A stretch of DNA of 64,000 bases from Datisca glomerata. Lineage: Eukaryota > Streptophyta > Magnoliopsida > Cucurbitales > Datiscaceae. Location: the NCBI GenBank assembly GCA_003255025.1, contig QANY01007467.1, positions 372,001 to 436,000 on the forward strand, in the 5' to 3' direction. The position numbers and the translations under genes were made by a program. How positions within the stretch are numbered: position 1 is the first letter of the stretch; each line of letters starts with the position of its first letter. Below the pieces are notes generated by a model, which was given only the letters and a program-made list of their open reading frames with translations, did not search any database and had not been told where the DNA came from. Shown here in pieces: positions 12,121 to 24,574 of the stretch.

Positions 12121-13190
12121 GAAAACCATAATTGTATTGTACCAATTAGATCATACAATTGATAAATATAATTTTACACATGAAATATTGATAATTATAT
12201 ATTATAATCCTAATTATGGAAAAAATATTGGAAGGACAGCATTATAATAAGTTTTCTATTTTTACAAAAAAAAAAAAAGAATTCTAATGATCTCACTTGG
12301 ACACTGCATATTATATTCAAAACAAAATACCCAAATGTGGAAAGACTTCAAAAGAAAAAATAATACTTACTCTTTTTTGCTTGGAAAATCTCTTGAAGAA
12401 CAAATGAACTTTTTTTAACCAAAAAATAAAGTTACTACGACTCACAATTATAATCTCATGATGTGATTGTGAGGACTTAATGAGAGACAAACTCCCTCAC
12501 ACAGGCAGCACCCCGCCGAGGGTGTCTTCTTCAACCCTTTTCCTTAGTCTATCATCAGACATGGATCAACTATCTTCATGCTGTGACGATACGTGGTGCT
12601 GGCATGCATAGGTCCCTAGCTCTTCCAAGGAATGATTATTGAATTTCTAAATTTTGATTGGAAGTTGTAATATTTGTAATATTCTATATGGTTGAGAAAT
12701 TGCATATAATTGATAAATTAGTAGGTGTCACCTTAGTTAGGATGTACTTAATTTTTAGTGATGTAAATATTTCTCAATAATCTGTCATTGCTCCCTGATA
12801 GTAGTATAAGCACAATTGATGAAGAACTCTCCAACTGGAGCAGGCTTTCAAATCCAATAATCTTCTTTATTTGGTTGAGAAGGTTGCATCATGAGAGAAG
12901 CACTCTCTATCAGAGCAATAGTGTAGACAAACTTAAATCTTGTATGAAGTTGTCATTTGCAAATCTAAATAATAATACTGATTGTTTCTATGATTCTTTG
13001 TCTAAATCTTGCCCCATTCCTTGTTATAGTAACAGAAAAAAAAATCCTAGCAAAACTTCTAAACATCAAAATATGATTGTATCTCGAGTAGGCATCCGCA
13101 AAACTGAGTAGGTAATGTAATAACGTTAACTAGTCGATCTATCTTTCAGAGAGAAATTACGCTTAGTGAGTATATTTTTATACACTCACT
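12121..13190. other. Noncoding stretch with one unrecognised ORF
   Basis: The longest ORF is 107 codons at 12788-13111 on the plus strand, rich in Ser and Asn with a basic C-terminus. I do not recognise it, and it has no supporting splice sites or neighbours. The rest is AT-rich sequence with no visible structure. Confidence 0.3.
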
Positions 13191-13214
13191 CTATTTTATA
13201 TAAATATTTTAATG

Positions 13215-13520
13215 ATGATAATAGTCATGAATGGTTTATTGTCGAAGAGATCTAGAATCTCTGACAATATAGAAGAGTGTTTGAATTTTTTTGAAAGTCT
13301 TTAGAAAATATTATATGTACCGGTGAATGTCCAAGCTAAAAGTGGTTATGAGTATTTCATTACTTTCACGTATGATTTCTCTAAATACGGCTATATCTAT
13401 TTAATTGCATAAAAAGTATGATAACTTTTAAAAAATTCAAAGAGGTTAGAATGAAAGTCGAGATTGTATTAGATAGAAAGATTAAATGTCTATTAGGAAA
13501 TTATTTGAAAAAATTAAGTA
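13215..13520 (+). pseudogene. Copia integrase fragment
   Basis: Near 13325 the plus strand reads NVQAKSGYEYFITFTYDFSK and then YGYIYLIA, followed by a stop. This matches the start of a Copia integrase core (the G.YEYFITFTDDYSRY.YVYL pattern). About 100 bp upstream, NGLLSKRSR may be the remains of the pre-integrase domain. Stops and frameshifts make it nonfunctional. The same domain occurs at 53.9 kb in another Copia. Confidence 0.7.
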
Positions 13521-15337
13521 AATAATTCAATGACCTACTCTTAGAAGAATCTTCAAACCAAACCCATAAAAACGAAACACGAACAGTACTTTAAACTGCA
13601 CGCAATTAAAATTTTGATTTCATCAGGGTAGACATAAATCTGGATATTTGACTATGTGATTACTAATTAATTTAATATTATTGTTTCTTTCCTTCTGCAA
13701 TCTTTATCTTTTCACTCTCAAATTAATGGAGCGAAGTTTCTTTTTTAGAAAGTTATTGTGAGAGGTCATGAAGTATCAAAAATCAAAGTATTGTAAAGTT
13801 TAATTGACACTTGTAAGCAATTAGTTGGTTTAACTCACTTTATAGAGTTAGATCAGACATTCTCATAAACTAGAAGCAACCATAAAAGCCTGTTATAAAC
13901 CATAAATTGATGTGTCCACATTAATTTGCGTTAATACTCGAATGAGTGTAATAAATTTAAGAGTACGGAGAGATAAAACTAAGAGAGCGATTGGATCTAT
14001 GGATAACACTATTGATATGTTTGTTCTGTTAGGATAATCTGTGGAATTATTGAGAAATGAAAAATTACTGTTTGGTTATATAATTTTATGAAAATTTTAT
14101 GTAAATAACTTGAAATTGTCTAAGTACCCTTGTAGTTATAATATGCACAAATATTGGAATATGCGATTAAATATTAAATTTCATGATGTTGGGATTAAAC
14201 TGAATCAAATTAAAAAAACTTAATTAAATTAGTTGAAACTTTAACAAATTTAATTTGGCCAACTAAAGAAAGCAATAATAGAATTTAACTTGGGTGTCAG
14301 GTTTACCATGGGATGATGATCTAAGGTTGTCTTTTTTTTCCTTTTTTTTTTGAAACTCTCCATGGTTGTTTAATTACCCGTGTAGGAGGAAAATATGAGT
14401 TGTTAGGAAATCTAGTTTACAGGCTTGCAAAATATTTTGTATTTTTTTTGTCAATCGGAGGGAATTACATTGTCTAAGAATTGAACATCAATTTTAAAGG
14501 ACTAAATCCCTAAATATGACCATTTGAGCTACAAGTCCTGATCATACATCATAAATAATTAACATGATAAGAAAATGAGAAGTAATGGTGGCATGAAGTA
14601 TTATAATTGAGTACAAAACATAACGGCAACATAGGAAGCTGTCGTGCGCTAAAACCCAATGAAGTTCGACGTTTAAAAACTGTGTTGGATTTCTCAACAG
14701 CTTTCCTTGTAGAGAATTAAAAGCTCTTGTGATATTAGACAGCCATGGAGTTGATCAACACCTTCGATCAAAACGACAAAACCAGTAAATCTCAAATACT
14801 GTACAATAATTTTGTTCATGAACACAATTTGTAAAAGCAACGCAGTTCCAGGATAGCCTTTTGAAAGTCACTTGTATGGTGTACGAATTGACATAATTTT
14901 ACAAAATTATCTATTATAGATAAAGCTGTTTTTCTGGGGATCAAGTATACTAGCTCCCACGAACAAAAAGTTGGTTAAGAGGAAAGACTAGATTCCATGT
15001 CTACATAATTGACATGGGTTCCAGTCGCATAACTACTTGTTGGAACTAAACCTACTGACATTTGCGATATGATACAATACGATTGACCTGAGACAATACT
15101 CCCCGGCAACTATATGGAATGGTCTATCTGCGGCCCTAAATTCGTACCAAAAGAAAAGAGAATGCGTACTTGCAACTCATGGAACAGCCAAGAAAGAGAG
15201 ATATTTACCAGCTCAGGCAATCAAATAGGCATCCAAATAGAAAATTGAGTTGAATTTCTACCAATAAACAACAAAGCCTACCGGAATAAGAGTTTACATC
15301 TGAAATTAAAGACATACCAAGTGGAGTAATTATTATC
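13521..15337. other. Intergenic region and 3' flank of the RSA1-like gene
   Basis: No ORF or transposon domain was recognised. The part next to 15338 must contain the 3' UTR of the minus-strand gene; I could not fix a polyadenylation site or exclude a 3'-UTR intron. Bases 13560-14640 are AT-rich intergenic DNA. Confidence 0.5.
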
Positions 15338-18300
15338 TCAAATGTCAGACATCCGCACCAACTTATTGTAAAGGATGCGGTCATCCCTTCCAGTGTTGCT
15401 CTCCAATAAAGCACTTTGTACAAGTTCCTGGAGCAGGACAATCATGCCATACTAAGCACTAAAATCCACATGAAATAGCTCAATGGACTGTTTAGTAACG
15501 GAAAGAAAAATCTAAGAAAGGAAAATACTCACTTTAACGTCCCTGTGAGAGAGAAACTTCCTTAAGTTGTGAATAATTAACCTCATATCTTCAACCTGAT
15601 TGACAGAAAGATGCTTGTTAAAGTGTTTTCTAATTGCTGTAATGGAAGAAACATTAGGAAAAAAGGGGTTTTATAGTTACCCTAATGTAGCCAGCTCGAT
15701 TTCGATCAAAAAATCTAAAAGCCTGTTCCAGAGACCAATTGTACCAAGAACAGAGAGTTGATGAGTGGACATCTTAAATTATGATAAAGAACTGAAAGAT
15801 AGTGAGTGCAATAATTATCCAGGAAATACCTGGAGGAGCTCCTTATCGACAGCAGCCTCCTTTCGAGGAGGATTTTCTTTCTCCTTCTCCTTCATCTCCC
15901 CTTCTGCTACTTTTTTATTAGACCCATGCGTCTCAGATTCCTTCTTTGTCCCAGAAGCTTTTGTGCTATGTTCATTCTTTACAGATTCTTCAATTTTATC
16001 CTGTTCGGTCACAATCACCTTTTCAGGCTCAGCCTTAGTCTCCTCTTGTTCATTTATTTCTGTTCCCTCATCCTCGTCATTCTGTTTATAAAAATAATAT
16101 TAGAGTCCAATACAAATATCAAGAGCCATGAACGTGTTGCCAACTGACTCAATTACGAGTCATCAATATTTATTCTAACAATCACGTGAACCCGCACATA
16201 GGGTGGGGGTGTGGGGGAGAGCCTTGCCTCATTAGATGAGTTGTGATGAGGACTTGATTCCTCCATTTCTTCATATTCTTCAGGATCTTCCTCCGGTTCT
16301 TCATCAATATCTGTTCCATTTTCCACTTTTACCTCGTCTACATGATCAGCAGAGTTAATCTCTTCGCCTGCTGGTTTTCCATTATCTAATTGTGATGGAC
16401 TTGTTGCTTCAGATTTAGTTAATTGTTTCTGAACAGGAAGCTCACTAGTCTTGGGACGCTTTGGTGATGATTTTCTATCATTCTCATTGCGGGTTTCTTC
16501 CCGTTGCCTCTTACGCTGGTTTCTTTTTGACACAAACTTTATGCGCAGTTTCTACAGCGACAATATAAGCAAATCAAAAGAAATGATAAATCCTCGAAAC
16601 ACAACATAAAAGAGATAATAGTACTTCCACAAACCTGGAGGAAAGTTAAAATACGACAACCCATCTGATATTGGAACATTTCATACAGTGATTCAGCAAA
16701 TAGAGAAAGCTGCAAAAGTTAACAAACAAATCTTCAAGCTGTTTTTTAACTAATAAACCAATCCAGGTCATATATTAGTGGACATAGTACAAAAGATGAG
16801 TCCCTTAAAACAATAGATATAATGATAAAAATAAAGGAAAGAAACCTCAAATGTTGATTCGTCAGTGTCCTTATCTGTATACTCAAGAAGCGAATCCAGG
16901 GAAAGTGATGTTGATCGCAGCTGTAAGCAAAATATCATGGTTAACAAGGTACATGAGCGTAATTTATATAATTTCTGGAGTATATAAAATATTAGCTTCA
17001 TGACAAAATAACCTACTTTCGAATCCACGCTCCCTTTAGTTTTTAGAATCAATCCAGGGCGAGGAGGTTCTTCAGACTTCCTCTTTTCCTTCAACTCCTT
17101 GTTGCTTCTTGACTCATCTTTCCCATCTCTCTCGATCTTCTCTTTCTCTTCTTTTGACATTCCACCATCTTTGAATTTTCCTTTTTTGCCAGTATTGCTA
17201 TCATTCTGAGAAGCTTTCTTGTCAACCTCAATCACGGTCGTAGTCCCTGTGGTAATTTTACTGCCGTCTCCCTTCCCATCTTTACTATCCTCCTTGTTCG
17301 CCTTACTTGAATTTGTTAAATCATCCCACTTCTGATTAGTAGGCGATTTTGATTTTGTTTTCGGAGTAACCTTTTCTGTTTCTTTAACTCCTCCCTTATC
17401 CTGAGCTTCTGTACCTGTGGTTAGCTTTCCAATATTTCCTGTTTTCTCTACCACTTGTTTCTCATTTTCATCTTTATCATGGTCAGCGACCCCATCTTTG
17501 GTTTCTACATTACAGACCTTTCTTTTAGGCACCCTTTTGATAATTTTCTTCTTTACAGTTGTTTTTGCAGTAGCATCTTGCACAACTATCACCCTGTTTG
17601 GATCAGTATCGTCCTTGACTTTATCATCAGAGTCCATATCATTTTCAGCTTTCGTCCCCAGTTGTAAACCTTTATTTGAACTCTGTGTAGTTTTTCCCAC
17701 TGGAACCCTTTTAATAACTTTTTTCCTTGCAAATGTCTTTACCTTGGTGGGATCAGCTGAAGATTCATCCACTTGGTCAGAAATGTCTGAATCCAAAGTC
17801 TTCTCTGTTTTATCCTTCTCATCAAGCTTTTCACTTCGCATGCTTGCAGTTTCACCAGATTTCTTATCAACAACCTTCCGTTCATCCTTCTCATCAAGCT
17901 TTTCACTTTGCGTGCTTGCAGTTTCACTAGATTTCTTATCAACAACCTTCTGTTTAACAACCTTCCTTATAATCTTCTTTTTCACATTCTTCAAAACTCT
18001 GGTTGCCTGAGAACCAACAGAATTTCCCTGACCTTTATTCGATAAACTTATGCCTTCTACACTTTTGTCACCCTGATCATTCTTCTCAAGATTCTCAACA
18101 ATTCCATCACCCTTTCCATCAGATGCATTCCCTTTGAAATTATTGTCATCTTTCTCCCCTTTATTGACATCTGTTTTTCTGGTGGATACAGACTCTTTCT
18201 TTTGTTCCGGTTTATCTACTCTTTTAACATCTTTAGATTCAGATTCCTTATCTAGATTATCAAACCAAATGAATTAAGTCAATATTTTCAGTTTGTATTA

Positions 18301-21300
18301 AAACTGCTAAAGTACAGTGGTACCATAACCAAGAAGTTCAAACACCCATTTACCTTTCGTCCCTTCCTTCGTCTCCCTGGATCTCTGAAGAATTCACAGA
18401 TTACGTTAGTTGAGCAGGAATAAATTCAGAATACAGGAATTACTAGTTAAAAAATGGGAGAGAGATGTGGCCGGATAAGATTGGCTTTGCAGGATGGACA
18501 TGATTTTGATAAATATTACTCCAAACACAGCTTTCATAGTTAGAACCATTCCTCTAAATCCCCACTATATTGGTTTTTATATATCTTTTATCTTTCGATA
18601 GGATAGGACATAACTATGGCACTATAAAGATATTATTGAGTCCATTAATTCCCTACAGAAAAAGCACCTACCTTCCACCCCGTCGATAGTGAGTTCTATT
18701 GCAAACATGTAATGTGATCTTTTATTGTTCTTATAAAATTTCTGGTGACTGCCTTATTTCGACATGAGCAAAATCAGACAAGCGCTGAAGCAAGAAGAAT
18801 AATGGGTTGCAACCCTATGCTCCCCCTCATTTCTTTTCTTCTACCCAGACATCATGCATCTTTACTTAAATATATCACTAAATTAAGGTATTGTAACACA
18901 AAGTACGAGTCAAGTACCAACTGTTTTATCTCACTCACTCCTCCAAGTGTCTCTATTTCCAAAATTGTGCGTCTATATAAATATAGATATGCATCTAAAA
19001 TCAGATGGACCACGTGCAAAATTGTGGAAGCTGATCTAGTATGTAAAACCAGCAACCAACCTCTTTTTTCAATGAAAGTAGATGCTCCTTCTCAGCAACA
19101 GCCTTCTTATGAGTAAGCCACTGCTCTCGCCATGCATCCAACGAAGGGAGACACTCAGACAAATCCGGAACAAACAGAACAGTAACCTCTTTATGGCTAA
19201 GTTGTCCGTCCTTTCCAAATCTGTCATAGTGTATCTGCAGACAAAAGGACCCAAAAAAGTTAGCTCGTTGAAATCAAGAGAGAGAAACCAATAAATTGCC
19301 AGAATACAAGTAAATAAACGAAAAATAGGTGTCATCTATACTTACCTCAAGAAAACGGTTCCAGTGACGGCAGTTACGCAAGTCAACTTGTATAACATCC
19401 TTTGCATACCTAAGGGAATATAAAACTCCAGTCAAACAAAGAAAAGCATTTCTTATGTCAGAAGAGCATAGCACAGACCTGAGGGCAGTCTGAATTAGAG
19501 AGGCATCATCAACTGAGGGGTCACTGCCATCAGCAGGTTTCCATGGGCCACCAATAGCCATAAAAGAATGGTCCTTTTTAAGAACACCAAACCTAAGGAT
19601 ATTGCAAATATGGGGTGTGCGATCACCAAAACTTCTCTCAGATGACAGATCTTCTAAAGCACTTTTGCTCAATCCACTCATCAAGACGATCTGAACCACG
19701 AAAAAGAGCTCATTAAAGCAGTAAGTAAGTAGGACTGTACTCTATAAAATTGGAAAACATATATTGATGAGGGCGACCAAACTAATAATGCCAGTTCAGA
19801 GAAGCAATCATTTCAATTATTCGATACATAAAAGACCATCCAATCTCTGTGGCTACAGCAATTGTAAAATAATGATTGAACTTAGAAGTCCAAAGAGCTA
19901 AGTTGCCCAATGATCAATGGATCCAAAGGGCTAAGTTGTCAATCATTCAATGGAAACAGATATGCAAGACACAACTAACTCCATTTGATCAAATAAAGTT
20001 TTTTTTTTCGACAGATCAAATAAAGTATTTTTTTATGGACAGATCAAATAAAGTATTTTTTCATTAAGTATTATTTAGATTGCTAGATCTATGATAGATC
20101 ACAGTAATTTTCAAAATTTCTTAGTCATTGATTTTTGAAAACAATATACTAGACATAATTTCGCTTTTCAAATAGGACAATTTTGAAGGCTTTTTAGTCA
20201 AGCAAGAATATGTTTTTTATTCCAGAACTACTAAGTCATATAGCTATCCTTCAGAATTGAATGACACTATGTTGGCATATCTGTATTGAAAGAAACCCAA
20301 GGGTCATACAGGGGGGAACAAAATAAGCTACGCACAACTGATTTCTAGTAAAAACTTGTACTTCTAAGACCATATCAAAACTTCATCAGTCCTAGAAGTC
20401 TGCAATAAAAATAAGGCCACCAGATTTAATTTTCAACAGAAAAGCAATCAAGAGGAATATTTTTTTGGATAGGAAACTGAACATTCAAAAGATGTCCTGT
20501 TTGTGATCGTTTTGTTTCTTCTTGGTTCAAGAGAAGGTATAAATTTTGACATTAACTTTCATAGAAGACAACCCCCAAGAACATACAGAAAACAAAAGTT
20601 TGAGGAAAGTGAATAATCCGTACTTTTGCACTCCACACTACATTTACACAGTCTGACTTTGCAGGTTCTCTAGCAATAAGCTCAGTGGATGGCTCTTTTG
20701 ACTCAGCTGCACTCCCTTCGTCAACAAAATCATACTCAAAACTGATCCAATCAAAATGGGCAAAAGTCACTATATTTTCACCTTTTTTACATTCTTTGAT
20801 AAAAAAGCAATTGTGATCAATATTTTTCTCATTTTTTTCTCTCTAATAATTATTCTTTCAGACAGCTCAGATCATAGAGAAGCACAAAAATAACAGGGTT
20901 CAAAGTGTTTACCTGACAGGAGTTTGAATAGAAAGCTTCAATGTCTCCTCCTTCGCCCAATTCACAACAACCTAGCACAAAAAAAATCTCACGATCAAAT
21001 AACCATTATAGTCCTCATATCTCCCATAATAGATGTAGAACATGAAAATAGACCTTTGAGAACTCTGGAGATACAAATAGTCGAGGATATTGCTTATTTA
21101 TCCTTAAATAGTCCCTCTCAACATCTACCAAACTATACGAGTATACCTGTAAGATGCCAACATTTCAATCATCAAAAGAAATTAATCCCAAAATTGTCAA
21201 ATCAGAAAATGAAAAACAAGTTAAATAAGCAATAGAAAGAAGATATAGCGAACAGTGAAAACAGACAGGACAGTGAGCATCTCATATATTACGCTAATTA

Positions 21301-24300
21301 TCTCATCCCCAATTTCTTCACTGCAACAACCATAGACATCATTTCTAATTACTCTTTCCAGTCAGCTAAGAATAAAAAGGTATCAGTAAAAATATTCCAA
21401 CCAACAGCCGACAGTCTAGATTGAAATCCTCCCTCCGAATTCCAGGAACTCCACTTGTGCAAACTGCCCCAAGAAAGGAAGATACAGAAAATCAAGGATG
21501 GAAAAAGAGAAGAAAGATTTGCCAAGTAGTTTATTTTGGGAAGAATCTGGAGGAAAGAAAAATGGATGGAGTACTCGAGCCAAAAAAGAACAAGTGCAAA
21601 AATAAACCAGGAACGCATATACAGATTAGAAGCAAGAAGATGAAGAGATTGCAAGGAAATGCCTCAGAGCAAGAACTTCAATCCGGAGCCAAAAGACAAC
21701 AGAGATCCATATGAGAGAAGCAGCACCCAAGTTACATGCAAAATTTTGAGGCAGTAAGATTGTGTATTATCAAAACAGATTTTGAGTTTTTTGAAGCCTT
21801 AACTTCAAGTCCCACAAGTAAGAACCAGCTGGCGAATACAATCTTGATATCACTGAGGGACTAAACACTAGTCTTGTTTATTTACCTTGCAGATATATTC
21901 TCTCCTTTTTTCTTTAACAGGTGAATGACGCCTTCAGCATTAAATAACACCAAGTTAGTCAAAGGGACCCAACAATACATGCAGCGATATGGAAACTTGA
22001 GAAGAATGGGAAATGAACATCAAGATCCACCTATGCAAGACTTCATGATGTGGAGAATCCCGGTGAAAAAGTTTTCCATCCTTCGTCAAAGAGGAACCTC
22101 GGCGCTCTTTAGAGACTCTTGGTAATGTTTGTTCACGCCTAGCTTCAAGACCACGCTTGCTCTCTCGCTCTCTTTTCTTTTGTTGTTCCAGCATCCGCTC
22201 TCTTTCACGCTTCCTTTCTCGTTCTCGTTCTCGTTCTCTTTCTCGTTCTCGTTCCCGTTCTCTTTCTCGATCCCGTTCTCTTTCTCGCTCGCGCTCCCGT
22301 TCTTTCTCTCGATCTCTATCTTTCTCTCTTGCACGGAAATGATCTCTACGACGCTCCTCTTCTCGAAGCTCAAACTCCCGGAGATAAACAGCTTTGTCAT
22401 CCTTGCAATCATCAATTCGTGGATAATCCAACTCAAGAGATGCGCTATGAAGACCTTTTCCTGTAGCATAATCTCTACCAGGGGGTAGGCTAACTCCATA
22501 ACCTGGATTGGATGAACTTTGGGTGTACATGAATTCATCTAAATTTCTTGGTGGAGCAGCCCCTAATATGGATGAATTATGTTGACCACCATAAGATGCA
22601 TTTAGCGCTGATATATTGCGAGGATCAGCATCTACTCTTCGTCCATAAGAGATAAGATCCTGTGTTGGATGGCGACTAACAGCAGCTCTTGCTGCAAGAT
22701 AATCATTTTGTCTGCCAGAAACGTGTTGCCACTCAGTGTTGTAAGAAATATGTTACCTTCGAATAGTTGCTCATAAATTATCACCGCCATGAGTAGGCTA
22801 ATTTTACAATAGAGTTAAAGATAACCTTATCTATTGTAAATCAGAGATTTTTTTTTTAAAATAAAAGGTTATGAACATAGTGGGGTGTCGCAAATATTGT
22901 CAAACACAAACCAGCTTTGGTTCAACACATCAAAACTAAATTGCCAAGTACCTTGAACTCCCTTCAAGGGTAGTAGATTGCAGTGATTGTACTTTCAACA
23001 ATTGTTCCTGTCGAAGTAGTGGCACCTGATCAATCCGATCATATATGTCGGACTGTTGACAGACAAAAATAAGAATATAATATAATATAGGATAATACAG
23101 ATTATGAGAGACTTATAACGAGGTATAATGAACGGCAAAAGAGTTCCAGACGAAAAATAAAACCGTATAATGTGGTATTATGAAAAGTTCAAGAAGAAAA
23201 AACGAGAACCAAGCACAGCAATTAAATAGAATACCTGGTGTTGATGACCATAACTAACAGATTCAGTATACCGCCCTGCATGTTCATTTTGCAAGTCCCT
23301 TCCCACAAAAGCACTCTGTCGCTCACCATATTGCCGTCTGTCAATAGCAGGATAATCAGGAACCTTCTCTGGAAACAACTGATCACTTTTGTGCCCATAA
23401 CCGTGGCTTGAAGATGATACATATTCAGTGGAAGTAAACTTGGGTGAATTAGGAATAGCTGAGGCATAGCCACCACGACCTTCTAAAGCTGATGGTCCAG
23501 ATGCTTTGGCATTCATTGACGGAACCTGTAAACGGTAAGTTCTAGATCATGTGTGAAAAAGGCATAGCAAACCACGACCTTCTGAAAAGTTCAGAGTGCA
23601 AAGCCAGGAAGGCCTGCAAAATTGTTCAGTATAGGAATAAAGGTAGTTGGGACCAAACGAGAGATTCACTCAAAAGGCAACCTTGTCATAAAAACTCCCA
23701 GTCCTAGTATGACAACAATTACGTATGGCAGATAGAATAGAAGTGCTGCTGAGCAGGGGAAATGAGAAAGGAGAAAGTGTTTAACGGCACACATGAGTAC
23801 CCATTCAACTACACATAAGAAGTGAATAACAGAATAGAATTAAAAACCATAAGTTTACAAAAAAAATGAGCTGACCTGTTGTGCACCAGTCAAAGAAACT
23901 GAACTGTACAGAGAACTATATTGACCCCCATAATGAGATGCAGTTGAAGAATGCGTCCTATACCCCGTCACATCTGCTTCCTGTGATCCACCCAACATTG
24001 ATGAGTGCCTAGAAGCCAAGGAGTGTTGCGAGCCACCATCATGCCCCCCAACAGAACTTCCAGAATAGGCCGTTCCCAACTACAAAGTACAGGAAATGAG
24101 GAACAATGTGAGACCTTTATATTTGTCAACTAAAGAGGGTCTAGCCGCTTACTAGCACCAGTAACCACGAACGAATTTATCTTATTCTATGTTAAATATA
24201 TCTAACACGCAAAAACATAGAAACAATATTATGGGAGAAAATCTAAATGATCCCATCCAATAAAAAACGTTTGGCAAGATTCAAAAGTAACAATTGGCTA

Positions 24301-24557
24301 TCGCTTGTCCCTTGTTAAGTTAACAGCGCCTAGAAAACTAAGTTCTAAAAAAATATACGTTTCTATAGTACCAGAAGATAACCATTGACGGTTTAAGAAA
24401 TTCCATTAGAAAAATGAAAAGAAAATATTTGATCGGCGCTGTCAACTCCAAAACGTAAACCTTACTAGAAACTATAAAAGATTACATTTTGACCGTATGC
24501 AGATTGTCCGGCATATGATTGCTGCCCATAGGCACCACTTCCTCTGGACGAGTACAT
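15338..24557 (-). CDS. RSA1: RSA1/CCAR1-like nuclear regulator, 21 coding exons
   Basis: Predicted exons, 5' to 3': 24557-24486, 24079-23876, 23525-23235, 23052-22952, 22711-22031, 21931-21886, 21146-21054, 20971-20913, 20741-20624, 19690-19479, 19409-19346, 19234-19061, 18384-18354, 18251-17017, 16920-16846, 16709-16635, 16551-16228, 16081-15830, 15722-15681, 15595-15533, 15427-15338. They total 4302 nt (1433 aa plus stop) with no internal stop. Seen in order: a Tyr/Gly/Gln/Ser-rich N-terminus starting MYSSRGSGAYGQQSYAG; an Arg-Glu run (about 350-395); VDVERDYLRINKQYPRLFVS (about 470-490); a DBC1/Nudix-like domain (about 560-680, with GPWKPADGSDPSVDDASLIQ and HYDRFGKDGQLSHKEVT); a Lys-rich region with KKIIKRV motifs (about 760-1100); an acidic stretch; and a C-terminal EF-hand-like segment (FDRNRAGYIRVEDM, about 1373). 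In Arabidopsis, RSA1 is a nuclear protein linked to calcium signalling and salt tolerance with a bHLH partner; CCAR1/DBC1 are the animal relatives. That function is inferred here. The EF loop has Ala at position 5 and Asp at 12, so it is noncanonical. Confidence 0.9.
16082..16227 (-). other. Probable GC-AG intron of the RSA1-like gene
   Basis: Exon 17 reads ...SSPHHNSSNE and must join NDEDEGTEINEQ in phase 0. The best donor is AATGAG|GCAAGG, a close match to the GC-AG donor consensus; the acceptor is ATAAACAG. The only in-phase GT alternative nearby (TAT|GTGCGG, 33 nt further along) is a weak site and would add a Pro-rich tail. RNA data would decide. Confidence 0.65.
16921..17016 (-). other. 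96-nt in-frame, stop-free intron
   Basis: The intron between VDSK and LRSTSLSLDS is 96 nt (a multiple of three) and open in the coding frame. Retention would add 32 mostly hydrophobic residues starting VGYFVMKLIFYILQK. The donor AAA|GTAGGT is weak. The predicted spliced form fits the family better, but a retained form would still be translated through. Confidence 0.7.
17806..17949 (-). repeat. 72-bp coding tandem duplication in the Lys-rich domain
   Basis: Two adjacent 24-residue units are encoded at 17949-17878 (KVVDKKSSETASTQSEKLDE, then KDER) and 17877-17806 (KVVDKKSGETASMRSEKLDE, then KDKT). Five residues differ between them. The duplication keeps the frame and looks fairly recent. Confidence 0.9.
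19987..20063. repeat. Three-copy repeat in intron 9 of the RSA1-like gene
   Basis: Units 19987-20013, 20014-20041 and 20042-20063 all begin gatcaaataaagt followed by a T-run; the first two end in gaca. It lies in the 933-nt intron between exons 9 and 10 and has no effect on coding. Confidence 0.85.
22190..22335 (-). repeat. Coding Arg-Glu dipeptide run
   Basis: A hexanucleotide-like cgagaa/cgggaa repeat in exon 5 encodes a long alternating Arg-Glu run (RERERERERDRERERE and on), followed by KRERERMLEQQKKRERES. Such mixed-charge RE/RD tracts are typical of nuclear RNA-processing proteins. Long shadow ORFs in the other frames and on the other strand arise from this low-complexity stretch. Confidence 0.9.
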
Positions 24558-24574
24558 GTTCTTTCACATACAGC
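24558..24574 (-). other. 5'-UTR exon end with upstream intron acceptor
   Basis: Reading the minus strand, TTAATGCAG precedes GCTGTATGTGAAAGAAC and then the ATG. This predicts a splice acceptor 17 nt upstream of the start codon, so the first, noncoding exon should lie further upstream, between about 24600 and 25300. The donor was not identified. Confidence 0.6.

Noticed and set aside
17417..18010. 197-codon plus-strand ORF
   Set aside because: It is antisense to the Lys-rich exon 14 of the RSA1-like gene; no motif and no splice signals of its own.
22086..22538. Long alternative-frame and opposite-strand ORFs rich in Ser-Phe, Arg-Ser or Glu-Asn
   Set aside because: They are shadows of the Arg-Glu coding repeat in exon 5 of the RSA1-like gene; the frame with homology and splice continuity is the RE one.
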